From Aquificaceae bacterium (lineage in GTDB: Bacteria; Aquificota; Aquificia; Aquificales; Aquificaceae), in the NCBI GenBank assembly GCA_027049085.1, contig JALTVH010000191.1, positions 1 to 13,612 on the forward strand: a DNA stretch of 13,612 bases, written 5' to 3'. The notes below the pieces were generated by a model. It did not search any database, was not told the origin of the DNA, and saw nothing but the letters and a program-made list of their open reading frames with translations. Position numbers and translations under genes: made by a program. Positions 6,963-13,612 of this stretch are shown piece by piece. Positions within the stretch are counted from its first letter, which is position 1. Every line of letters starts with the position of its first letter.

Positions 6963-6999
6963 GTTGCAAGCTCTAATAATAGCCATGAGGGGGAAAATG
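6963..6999 (+). promoter_or_regulatory. Putative activator-dependent promoter and ribosome site of the pilus operon
   Basis: AATAAT at 6975-6980 (part of TAATAAT) matches five of six -10 positions. No good -35 is present 16-18 bp upstream; instead the TTCACG repeat sits there, as in activator-dependent PhoB-type promoters. A start near 6987 would give a leader of about 13 nt. GAGGGGG (6987-6993) is a strong Shine-Dalgarno 6 nt before ATG 7000. Read-through from the kinase gene is also possible since no terminator was seen. Confidence 0.4.
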
Positions 7000-7317
7000 A
7001 TGAATGGAAGCTTTATCATCTTTCTAATTCTATTCTTTTTAATGATTTCCTATGGCAAAGAAAGTTCTATTCCCAGTGAACCACAGCCAAACCTGCCTAA
7101 AGTGACAATTAAGAAGGTTGAAGGGAACACAATAATAGCTGAGGTTCACGAACCTTACTTCTGTCAAGGTGAGGTAACCTTTCTCAAAGATGATGAATTC
7201 AAAATCAATTTAAAGCCGGGTAAAAAGTACATACTCGTATTAAAAGAAGGAAGTAAATGTTTTGATGAAATGCCTAAAATTCAAAGTATAAGGGAGATAA
7301 ACGATGAGGAAGGTTAA
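7000..7317 (+). CDS. Small exported protein of unknown function, first gene of the pilus operon
   Basis: A 105-residue protein I do not recognise. Residues 1-19 look like a Sec signal peptide: a short start, a very hydrophobic core (FIIFLILFFLMI) and possible cleavage after SYG. The mature part is about 86 residues, lysine- and glutamate-rich, predicted mostly beta, with two cysteines (in YFCQGEV and GSKCFDE) that could form one disulfide. There is no lipobox and no prepilin motif. ATG 7000 is chosen over ATG 6997 and TTG 6964 because the GAGGGGG site sits 6 nt upstream. The 3' end overlaps pilY1 by 14 nt, so it is co-translated with it. A chaperone, assembly or modulator role for PilY1, or a sensor-domain partner of the kinase, are possibilities; nothing in the sequence decides. 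Confidence 0.78.
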   Translation: MNGSFIIFLILFFLMISYGKESSIPSEPQPNLPKVTIKKVEGNTIIAEVHEPYFCQGEVTFLKDDEFKINLKPGKKYILVLKEGSKCFDEMPKIQSIREINDEEG

Positions 7318-10300
7318 ATCTTTTATTGCTTCAATAATTTTTCTGATCGCAGCCCATGGCTTTTCAGCAGACATGGTTGATTACTGCTCAGTCCCTCCCT
7401 TTATAGGGGGATCTGTTAGCCCAAATATCCTCTTTGTCATTGACGTTTCAGGTTCAATGAGATGGTGCGCCTATAACACAAATTCTTCCGGTAGTGTATG
7501 TGCTCACATAGATGTTACATCTTCCGGAAACCATATTTTAGATAAAGGCGGAACGTACACCGGTAACGAAGAAGGGTATTTTATTCCTGATAAAGTCTAT
7601 AAATTAGACACAACCTTAGGTTACTGGGTTGAGACAACAGACCCACCCCAAAGTTGCCCTGATGTTATTTACCACGGTCATCCAGTTCCTTCAATTGAAA
7701 CATTAGACCTGACAAAGGCTTACAAGGGCAGTTGCCTGAACTTTCTCTTAATGACTAGAATAGACCTTGTCAGGTGGGCAATAACTGGTGGAAGGCCCAT
7801 GTCATGTGCAGCCTCCTCTTCATGTAACTCCTCAAATCCTCCAAGTTCCTGCTTCAGTGTCAACAGGTGTGATCCCGAAGTATGGAATGAGCCAGGAGCA
7901 AACGTTTCCTGCGACTCCACAGGTTGTATCCTCAGAATTCAAAACAACAGCATTCCGAATACTGGAAACTGGGTATATGCAAGGTATGTCAAGGTTCCCT
8001 GGAGCAGAATTGAGGATGCCCTCGCATTCAGATTTAAGAAACTACAAACCAAACCAAGAATGGGGGCAATGTTTTACAGCGGAACAGGTGTTAGGGATGA
8101 GAGAGTTTATATAGGCGACTTCACCTCTTCAAATAGTCTTGAAGATCGATTCCCTTACAGAAACCTCATAACATACATAAACGCAGTTTATCCAACAGGC
8201 GCAACACCGACAGCGCCAGCCATGTGGGATGCCTACAACTACTTTGCTCAGGGCTCTCCCCAATACGGTGGCTTCCCTCCCCAGTCTGGTGCAGGCGATC
8301 AGTGGAAAAATCCGTTATATCAATGTATTGATTACAACAATGACGGACAGTGCCAGGCCTCTGAATTCAAATTCGTTCCATGTGCTAAGAATTTCGTGAT
8401 ACTGATGACAGACGGCCAGTGGAACCGTGGTGGACCACCTGGGGGTGTAACAGGAACATGTTCAATAGATACGGGTTTTGAATCAGGTTCCGCTGATCCT
8501 GTTGTACCTGCCTACTGGTTACATTATTACGGATTTATAAATACACCTGCCTGCAACAACGAGGGCTATTGTAGTAATTTGCGTGTTGATTCAGTGTACG
8601 GAATTGGCTTATTCCTTGGTGGAACGGGTGAGAAATCATTGAAACATGTTTCAATGTACGGATCCTTTGACATCACTGGGAGGACATGGCCAGGTGGAAT
8701 GTCCAATTATCCTTTAGACGTTGGTGGACCCGTTCAAGACTGTTGTTCTGGTTCATCTTGTGGAAAGGGAAGTCCAGTAACTGACCTCCCCCCATCAAGT
8801 CCTGACTGGGATCAAGACGGTGATGGTGTCCCGGACACCTTTTACGCAGCTAAAAACGCAACAGAGATCAAAACCGCGATACAGTCAGCTGTCTTAGACA
8901 TACTAAGGCGGGCATCGTCGGGGTCAACGGTCGCAACCCTTGCCTCACGGTCAAGTGTTTCTTCACTGGTGATCCAGCCCTATTTCTATCCCACTTACCT
9001 CAAAGCAGACGGGACCTCAGTTAACTGGCTGGGTTTTCTCAGGAGCTTCTGGATAGATCCCGAATACAACTTCAGGGAGGACACGGTAGATCAGAAGGTC
9101 CTCAACGTTGCAGGAAGTGCAATAGATAAGATCTTCCAGATGTTCTTTGACACAAATATAAACGAAACGAGAGCTGTAATAGTTAAAGACCCGGGCTCTA
9201 CCTGTACAGATGACGGTTATAAAAACCTGAATGAACTTTTACCTGTCTTTAACTCTGCCTGTCAGCTGGCCCTAAGAAATCTATCCTCTGACCCGAGAAA
9301 CATTTACGTTAACCTGAACGGTTCTCTAACTAATTTCACGGAAACAAATACCTCACTTGTTAGCAATCTGAAGACGGTCTGGGCAGGAATTGACACATCC
9401 GTCAACGATACAGTTACCCAGTGTGTTATCAGATACCTTAAGGGTGAAGACCTCTCAAGCGATGCGGCCTGCTCATCAGTAAAATTCGTGCAGAGACCAA
9501 GGGAACTGAACATAAAATCCTTCTGTAACCTGAGCACAGACCAGACCGCAACCTGGAGGCTCGGCGACATCGTCCACTCAACTCCCGCCGTTATTTCTAA
9601 CGAACCTCTTGCAACGTACCATCTTAAATACAACGATAACACCTACTACAGCTACATAACATCATCCGGATACAGATCCCGTAATACTTATCTATTCGTT
9701 GGTGCAAACGACGGTATGCTTCACGTCTTCAGAATAGGAACTATCAAAGAACAAAATAATGCAAATACTCCCGTCAAACTTGTCAACTCACCATCAAATT
9801 CCGGAACTGATAAGATCGGAATAGAGGAATGGGCATTCATTCCCCAGAATGCCATACCCTACCTGCTGTGGTACGGAGACCCTAAATATTGTCACATTTA
9901 CACAGTGGACTACAGGCTCCTGCTGGTTGATGCATCAGTTCAAGGTCTGCCAACAGATACCAAGACCGCATCAAGCTGGAGAACTCTCCTGGTAGGTGTT
10001 ATGGGTTTTGGAGGAAAACGGATAATAGTAAACGATGCAAACAACAACGGGGTATGTGACACAGGAGAGACTGGCTGTCAGGTCTTTTCCTCATCAATGT
10101 TTGTCTTTGACCTGACCGACTGGCTCAATGGGACGGCTTCAGTGCCAAAGCTGCTGTGGGAAAGGAACCTACCTGATGAAACTTTAACAACCTCCTTCCC
10201 CATCGTTGTAAAGATGAGGGTCGGTGACCCCAACGCAAATGTTGACGAAAGTGATAAAAACGGTGCCTGGTACGTGGTTATCGGCACGGGTCCCAATGAA

Positions 10301-11368
10301 CCAGAGGGTAATACTTTTAAAGATCCAAAACTTTACTTCTTTGAGCTGGTGGATAACAACGGAAATGGCATCCTCGGAGAACTTGCCCACGAAGTTCCTG
10401 TCATGTCTCTGACAAATATGGCTGTTGGAGACCCGATGCCCGTTGACGTTGACAGGGATTACTTTGATGATGTCATTTACTTTGGAACCTATGGCCTGAA
10501 TGGAAGTTCCTATACGGGTGGTTTCTTCAGGCTACCTCTAAGAAAAGGTTCAAACTACACCCTTAACCTCACCTCAATCTCATCAATAGATGTATCGCCT
10601 GTGGTTAATCTATCGGGCTTCAATACTGGACCTCATGTACCACCAGTCTTTGCTGCACCAGATTTCACAAAGGATGAAGATGGCGATTTCTGGGTCTACT
10701 TTGGTACGGGAAGATATCTCAATAACGACGATAAAGATATCCAGTATGACAACTACTTCTTTGGAATCAAGGATGAATGCTGGGACGGAAGCTGTTCCAC
10801 TACTTACACAAGAGCGAGCCTTACTGACGCTACTGGAATTAACGTTACTGCAACAGTCACTCAAATGGGCGAGATATGTCAGTGCGATACGACAGGCTGT
10901 GCAATGGCAGATGTAGTACTTGACACTACATTCACAGAACCAAATGAAGTCCCGGTCGGGTGGTATGTAAACCTCGGCAAAGAAGCAGTTATATCTCAGC
11001 CGATAGTCTTTGGTGGTATTGTTGACTTCTTGACCCTTGTTCCACCCCAGAACGTTTGTGATTTTCAGGGTAAGACCAATCTTTACGCCCTATACTACAA
11101 AACCGGAACACCCTACCCGAGACCGTCTATAATTAGCCCTGAGGCAGTGGTGGACACGGGTGGTGGAATCTTACCGGGCGCTACAGTCGGTGTTAGGTCT
11201 AAAGTTGAAATAGGACCTGGCGTACCTCCCTTTGGGAATCCCTTTGAGGTAGCTTCTAACAGGAGAAAGACGTACAGCAAGTTCATTCAGATATCAAGCG
11301 GTGTGGTTGTTGAACAGAGACAGCAGTCCGCACATGAGGGTGGCTTTATAATATGGCTGGAAAAGTAA
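7304..11368 (+). CDS. pilY1: PilY1-type pilus-tip adhesin with N-terminal vWA domain
   Basis: A 1354-residue secreted protein; PilY1 sits at the type IV pilus tip with minor pilins, promotes pilus extension and acts in adhesion and surface sensing. A signal peptide ends at about A22 (GFSA). The von Willebrand A domain begins at once: MIDAS DVSGS (D47, S49, S51), the GATPTAPA threonine segment (299-306) and MTDG (368-371). The C-terminal PilY1/Neisseria PilC domain, a beta-propeller in Pseudomonas, runs from about 750, with GDIVHSTPAV (D755), FVGANDGMLHVF and EEWAFIPQNAIPYL. Calcium-type loops are numerous: DYNNDGQCQASE (343-354, a full EF-hand-like pattern), DWDQDGDGVPD (501-511), DANNNGVCDTGE (911-922, at the equivalent of the calcium site of Pseudomonas PilY1), D1048-D1056 and DEDGD (1124-1128). 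There are about 34 cysteines, mostly N-terminal. GGGAG (7292-7296) is its ribosome site. The end overlaps the next pilin by 16 nt. Confidence 0.94.
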   Translation: MRKVKSFIASIIFLIAAHGFSADMVDYCSVPPFIGGSVSPNILFVIDVSGSMRWCAYNTNSSGSVCAHIDVTSSGNHILDKGGTYTGNEEGYFIPDKVYKLDTTLGYWVETTDPPQSCPDVIYHGHPVPSIETLDLTKAYKGSCLNFLLMTRIDLVRWAITGGRPMSCAASSSCNSSNPPSSCFSVNRCDPEVWNEPGANVSCDSTGCILRIQNNSIPNTGNWVYARYVKVPWSRIEDALAFRFKKLQTKPRMGAMFYSGTGVRDERVYIGDFTSSNSLEDRFPYRNLITYINAVYPTGATPTAPAMWDAYNYFAQGSPQYGGFPPQSGAGDQWKNPLYQCIDYNNDGQCQASEFKFVPCAKNFVILMTDGQWNRGGPPGGVTGTCSIDTGFESGSADPVVPAYWLHYYGFINTPACNNEGYCSNLRVDSVYGIGLFLGGTGEKSLKHVSMYGSFDITGRTWPGGMSNYPLDVGGPVQDCCSGSSCGKGSPVTDLPPSSPDWDQDGDGVPDTFYAAKNATEIKTAIQSAVLDILRRASSGSTVATLASRSSVSSLVIQPYFYPTYLKADGTSVNWLGFLRSFWIDPEYNFREDTVDQKVLNVAGSAIDKIFQMFFDTNINETRAVIVKDPGSTCTDDGYKNLNELLPVFNSACQLALRNLSSDPRNIYVNLNGSLTNFTETNTSLVSNLKTVWAGIDTSVNDTVTQCVIRYLKGEDLSSDAACSSVKFVQRPRELNIKSFCNLSTDQTATWRLGDIVHSTPAVISNEPLATYHLKYNDNTYYSYITSSGYRSRNTYLFVGANDGMLHVFRIGTIKEQNNANTPVKLVNSPSNSGTDKIGIEEWAFIPQNAIPYLLWYGDPKYCHIYTVDYRLLLVDASVQGLPTDTKTASSWRTLLVGVMGFGGKRIIVNDANNNGVCDTGETGCQVFSSSMFVFDLTDWLNGTASVPKLLWERNLPDETLTTSFPIVVKMRVGDPNANVDESDKNGAWYVVIGTGPNEPEGNTFKDPKLYFFELVDNNGNGILGELAHEVPVMSLTNMAVGDPMPVDVDRDYFDDVIYFGTYGLNGSSYTGGFFRLPLRKGSNYTLNLTSISSIDVSPVVNLSGFNTGPHVPPVFAAPDFTKDEDGDFWVYFGTGRYLNNDDKDIQYDNYFFGIKDECWDGSCSTTYTRASLTDATGINVTATVTQMGEICQCDTTGCAMADVVLDTTFTEPNEVPVGWYVNLGKEAVISQPIVFGGIVDFLTLVPPQNVCDFQGKTNLYALYYKTGTPYPRPSIISPEAVVDTGGGILPGATVGVRSKVEIGPGVPPFGNPFEVASNRRKTYSKFIQISSGVVVEQRQQSAHEGGFIIWLEK
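8637..8656. repeat. Perfect 20-bp palindrome inside pilY1
   Basis: CATTGAAACA followed directly by its exact reverse complement, with no spacer. The flanking bases (T and T) break the symmetry. It lies in codons for the SLKHVSM segment of PilY1. It could act as a dimeric regulator site or form a cruciform/hairpin, or be chance. Confidence 0.9.
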
Positions 11369-11820
11369 GAGGATTTTCGCTGATAGAGGTTCTTATTGTC
11401 ATTATCATCCTCTCCATTCTTATGTGGATAGCTTTCGGACCTCTCCGCAACCAGATCCTCCGCTCAAAGCTGCATGAGGCAGTTAATACCTTTGTTGCAG
11501 ACCTGAATGAAATGAAAAGGAGGTCGTTGACCGAAAACGCTTCTTACGGAATTGATATTGCAGGCTCAAACTTCTATCATACCTTTATTGACAGAGATGG
11601 TGACTGTACAAAGGACTCAGGAGAGGTTGTGGGAAACGTCTCCCTTCCATCTGGGATTACCTTCTCAACCTCCAACACAACACAAACAATAGTATGGACG
11701 CGCAAGGGCGTTCCACTAAATAGTACCTGCGGATTCTATAGCGGGAACATTACCTTTACCACCCTTGGATTCACAAAAACTGTAATAATCAGCAGATACG
11801 GGAGGATAAGGATTGAATAA
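11353..11820 (+). CDS. FimT/GspH-type minor prepilin
   Basis: A 155-residue type IV prepilin. A seven-residue leader ends in RG, followed by F-S-L-I-E, so cleavage by PilD after G7 exposes F8 with Glu at +5, then a hydrophobic helix to about residue 29. The body (FVADLNEMKRRSLTENASYGIDI) and the beta-rich rest match the GspH/FimT family, called FimU or FimT in pili, which joins the minor-pilin core complex that primes assembly and binds PilY1. DRDGDCTKDSGE (80-91) is a DxDxDxxxDxxE calcium-type loop, common in this family. Two cysteines (C85, and one in STCGF) could pair. The start overlaps pilY1 by 16 nt; the nearest ribosome site GAGGG (11336-11340) is 12 nt upstream, a little far. Identity as a pilin is secure; the exact orthologue is less so. 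Confidence 0.9.
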   Translation: MAGKVRGFSLIEVLIVIIILSILMWIAFGPLRNQILRSKLHEAVNTFVADLNEMKRRSLTENASYGIDIAGSNFYHTFIDRDGDCTKDSGEVVGNVSLPSGITFSTSNTTQTIVWTRKGVPLNSTCGFYSGNITFTTLGFTKTVIISRYGRIRIE

Positions 11821-12499
11821 GTCTGGCGAAAAAGGATTTACCTTAATTGAACTTCTCGTTGCCTTCGTCATACTTCTGATAGTTCTAAACGGGTTTATGT
11901 ACGGCCTCGCTGTTTACCTTGATTATGAACTTAGAACGAGGGTCAAAAACGAAGCTTCAAGGATGCTAAAAGATATAACCGGCTACTTTGAGGGAATCTC
12001 CTACGACTTTGCCCTCCAGTATGCCGTCCCTGCCACCTTTGATGGTAAAAAATGTGTGTCTGTAACAGACCCCGGACCTCCACCCACAACAGTGGACCTC
12101 TGTGAGTTTGAGTATTCCAACCCAGCTACCTTTACGATCCTTGATAACGACAGCGACGGAATCCCTGACTTCTTTGATCCTTATAATGGAAACAACTCAG
12201 CCTTCAAAGCCAACCCAAGAGCTGTGGCACCATGGCTTACCATATACCCTGGTACATCTGGTAATGCCTGTACCGTTAACACTGCAGGCGCAGGTACAGC
12301 CACAGTTAACTTTAACTGTGTTAAGTCAGTAGCCGGCAGGGAAATATATGCTGGTGCAACAATATCCCGAATAATTGATGACTACGGAAGAGAACTGGGA
12401 AGAGCCTTTGGGGTGATCGTCTGGTACTATGAACCAAAGACGGATAGATTCACCAGCGTTAAATCCCTTGTATTTAAGGAGTACGAGGGAACGAAATGA
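11813..12499 (+). CDS. PilV-like minor prepilin
   Basis: A 228-residue prepilin: an eight-residue leader ending KG, then F-T-L-I-E with Glu13 at +5 and a hydrophobic helix to about residue 33. It starts at TTG 11813, inside the last codons of the preceding pilin (8-nt overlap), with GGAGG (11801-11805) 7 nt upstream; no ATG fits. The globular part holds DNDSDGIPDFFD (111-122), a thrombospondin-type-3-like calcium loop, and four cysteines. It ends with a strand-rich segment (RAFGVIVWYYEPKTDRF). Position between FimT-like and PilW-like genes suggests PilV, also called GspI-like, but the sequence beyond the N-terminal helix is not distinctive. It probably sits beneath PilY1 in the pilus-tip complex. 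The stop TGA overlaps the next ATG. Confidence 0.85.
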   Translation: MNKSGEKGFTLIELLVAFVILLIVLNGFMYGLAVYLDYELRTRVKNEASRMLKDITGYFEGISYDFALQYAVPATFDGKKCVSVTDPGPPPTTVDLCEFEYSNPATFTILDNDSDGIPDFFDPYNGNNSAFKANPRAVAPWLTIYPGTSGNACTVNTAGAGTATVNFNCVKSVAGREIYAGATISRIIDDYGRELGRAFGVIVWYYEPKTDRFTSVKSLVFKEYEGTK

Positions 12500-13446
12500 A
12501 CAGGGGATACTCACTGATAGAGCTTATTGTAACAATAGTAATTATACTGATTCTCGGGGCAGGCGCAGTATCCGCTTATCTTTTCGTTTTCAGGAAAGGG
12601 GTGGAGGCACCCACAATTATCAAGGATGAGATGGAGCTTCAACTTTCGCTCGCTCAGTTACTCAAAGATGTTGAAAGTATAGGCTTTGGATTAACCACCA
12701 ACTACCTGAAAGCCGGGAATTCCTGCACCTTTTCAGACCTTTTAACCAACAATCAGGCTGTTTCAATATGCACAAGCCCAATTCAACTGCTTTTCATGAG
12801 CCTGTCTTCCAGAAGCCAGAAGGAATCAGGTTGCTGGGGGTATACGGACAAAACAGGTTGTGCCATTATAAGGACCGGGACCAAAAGTGCACTCGGTTAC
12901 GACTGTCCAACGAGCGGTTTAACCGCAACAGATTACACTGCAATAGATTTTTATAAAACTTCAACCTCTACCTGTACTGCTGACACCACATGCCCCTCTG
13001 GTTTGAGATGCGGGCCCGACAAACTTGTTTTCTACACAGGTGGCAACTCATATCCCAGTGACTTCGCCGCAAGGTATTACCTTAGCTCCGCAAATCTTCC
13101 TGATGATTGCGCAACAGGAACGAGTGTGCTTGTTAAAGAACTCAATGGTGATATAGCTCAGCCTTTAATATCATGCGTCCACACATTCAGGGTCTATTAC
13201 CTTATCAAATCTGCTTCAGGCGGGGGCATCTCCTTTAGCTATAGCACCTCACCTCCTACCAATATTAAGGACCTCAAAGGTATAAGGATATGTATGCTTG
13301 TGCAGGTTGGTAAAAGAAGGGAATCCGTCCTGACTCCCCAGAACCTCTCAGCGAATTGCGGTGGGTCAGTGACAATTACATCTGACCAGAGGTATTACAG
13401 ATGGAAAGCTATAGAGTTAGACATCCCTGTGAGGAATCTGAAATGA
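12496..13446 (+). CDS. PilW-like minor prepilin, cysteine-rich
   Basis: A 316-residue prepilin with a very short leader MNRG, then Y-S-L-I-E (Glu9 at +5) and a hydrophobic helix to about residue 31. PilW-like traits are the long size, the QLSLAQLLKDVESIGFGL segment after the helix, the SCVHTFRVYYL strand, and the end RWKAIELDIPVRNLK, which resembles the arginine-containing terminal strand of PilW. Twelve cysteines are present, an even number and high for a pilin, suggesting several disulfides formed in the periplasm. GAGGG (12485-12489) is 6 nt before ATG, and ATGA overlaps occur at both ends. In Pseudomonas PilW and PilX connect the pilin core to PilY1, a likely role here too. Confidence 0.87.
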   Translation: MNRGYSLIELIVTIVIILILGAGAVSAYLFVFRKGVEAPTIIKDEMELQLSLAQLLKDVESIGFGLTTNYLKAGNSCTFSDLLTNNQAVSICTSPIQLLFMSLSSRSQKESGCWGYTDKTGCAIIRTGTKSALGYDCPTSGLTATDYTAIDFYKTSTSTCTADTTCPSGLRCGPDKLVFYTGGNSYPSDFAARYYLSSANLPDDCATGTSVLVKELNGDIAQPLISCVHTFRVYYLIKSASGGGISFSYSTSPPTNIKDLKGIRICMLVQVGKRRESVLTPQNLSANCGGSVTITSDQRYYRWKAIELDIPVRNLK

Positions 13447-13612
13447 GAAAGGAAAGAGGAGCAACACTTATCACTGTTCTTGTCATCGGGGTTGTAAGCC
13501 TCGTCTTTATGGCGGGCATCTATTATCTGCTTACAAGAAGCCTTCAGGTAAGTGGGTCAGTTCCTGTTTACCTGAGCCTGCGGGATGCAGCAGCAAGCGG
13601 TGCTCATTATGC
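13443..13612 (+). CDS. PilX-like minor prepilin, N-terminal part (runs off window)
   Basis: The first 56 codons of a gene that continues past the right edge. It opens MRKERG, then A-T-L-I-T and a hydrophobic stretch (VLVIGVVSLVFMAGIYYLL), followed by a polar segment ending RDAAASGAHY that corresponds to the AFQAAEAAL part of PilX proteins. Position +5 after the presumed cleavage site is threonine, not glutamate, as is common in PilX-like and GspK-like tip pilins. GAGG (13431-13434) lies 8 nt before ATG, and ATGA overlaps the preceding stop. The order FimT-PilV-PilW-PilX fits minor-pilin clusters. The C-terminal domain is unseen, so the assignment rests on the N terminus and context. Confidence 0.75.
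   Translation, partial: MRKERGATLITVLVIGVVSLVFMAGIYYLLTRSLQVSGSVPVYLSLRDAAASGAHY

Noticed and set aside
7788..8114. 108-codon frame in the same direction inside pilY1
   Set aside because: Proline/serine-rich shadow of the vWA coding frame, with no signal or domain.
1..13612. CRISPR arrays, tRNA or rRNA genes, transposases, integrases, phage genes
   Set aside because: No repeat-spacer pattern, RNA gene signature or mobile-element protein was seen; the window is packed with ordinary chromosomal genes.

Overview
The window reads as chromosomal DNA of a thermophilic, diderm (LPS-making) bacterium, most likely of the Aquificota or a close relative. Pointers are a carbamoyl-phosphate synthase large subunit present only as its C-terminal half (a split known from Aquifex), a heptose-epimerase gene for LPS core, an HslV protease with a short propeptide as in other thermophiles, moderate G+C, many AGA/AGG/ATA codons, and extreme compaction: no gap between genes exceeds about 63 bp. 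The taxonomic call is inference; no rRNA is present.

Region 1 (1-5265) is housekeeping. It holds the 3' end of uvrC (nucleotide excision repair) overlapped by a small four-helix membrane protein; hslV on the minus strand; hldD (LPS heptose epimerase) overlapping the carB C-terminal half by ATGA; and lipA (lipoyl synthase) on the minus strand, overlapping carB tail to tail by 41 bp. Divergent starts are only 20 bp (hslV/hldD) and 34 bp (lipA/response regulator) apart, and hslV, hldD and lipA lack Shine-Dalgarno sequences while having -10-like hexamers 7-9 nt before ATG, suggesting leaderless or near-leaderless mRNAs.

Region 2 (5300-6936) is an OmpR-type response regulator overlapping (ATGA) a two-helix membrane histidine kinase with atypical H and ATP-binding boxes.

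Region 3 (7000 to the right edge) is a minor-pilin operon: a small exported protein of unknown function, a 1354-residue PilY1-type adhesin with a vWA domain and a C-terminal PilY1 domain, then FimT/GspH-, PilV-, PilW- and PilX-like prepilins, the last cut by the window edge. Every junction overlaps. The set fits the tip/priming complex of a type IV pilus, rich in calcium-loop motifs and cysteines. The gap before it carries a TTCACG direct repeat with 11-bp period upstream of a -10-like hexamer, the architecture recognised by OmpR/PhoB regulators. The simplest model is that the adjacent two-component system controls this operon; that is inference.

No rRNA, tRNA, CRISPR array, insertion sequence or integrase was seen.
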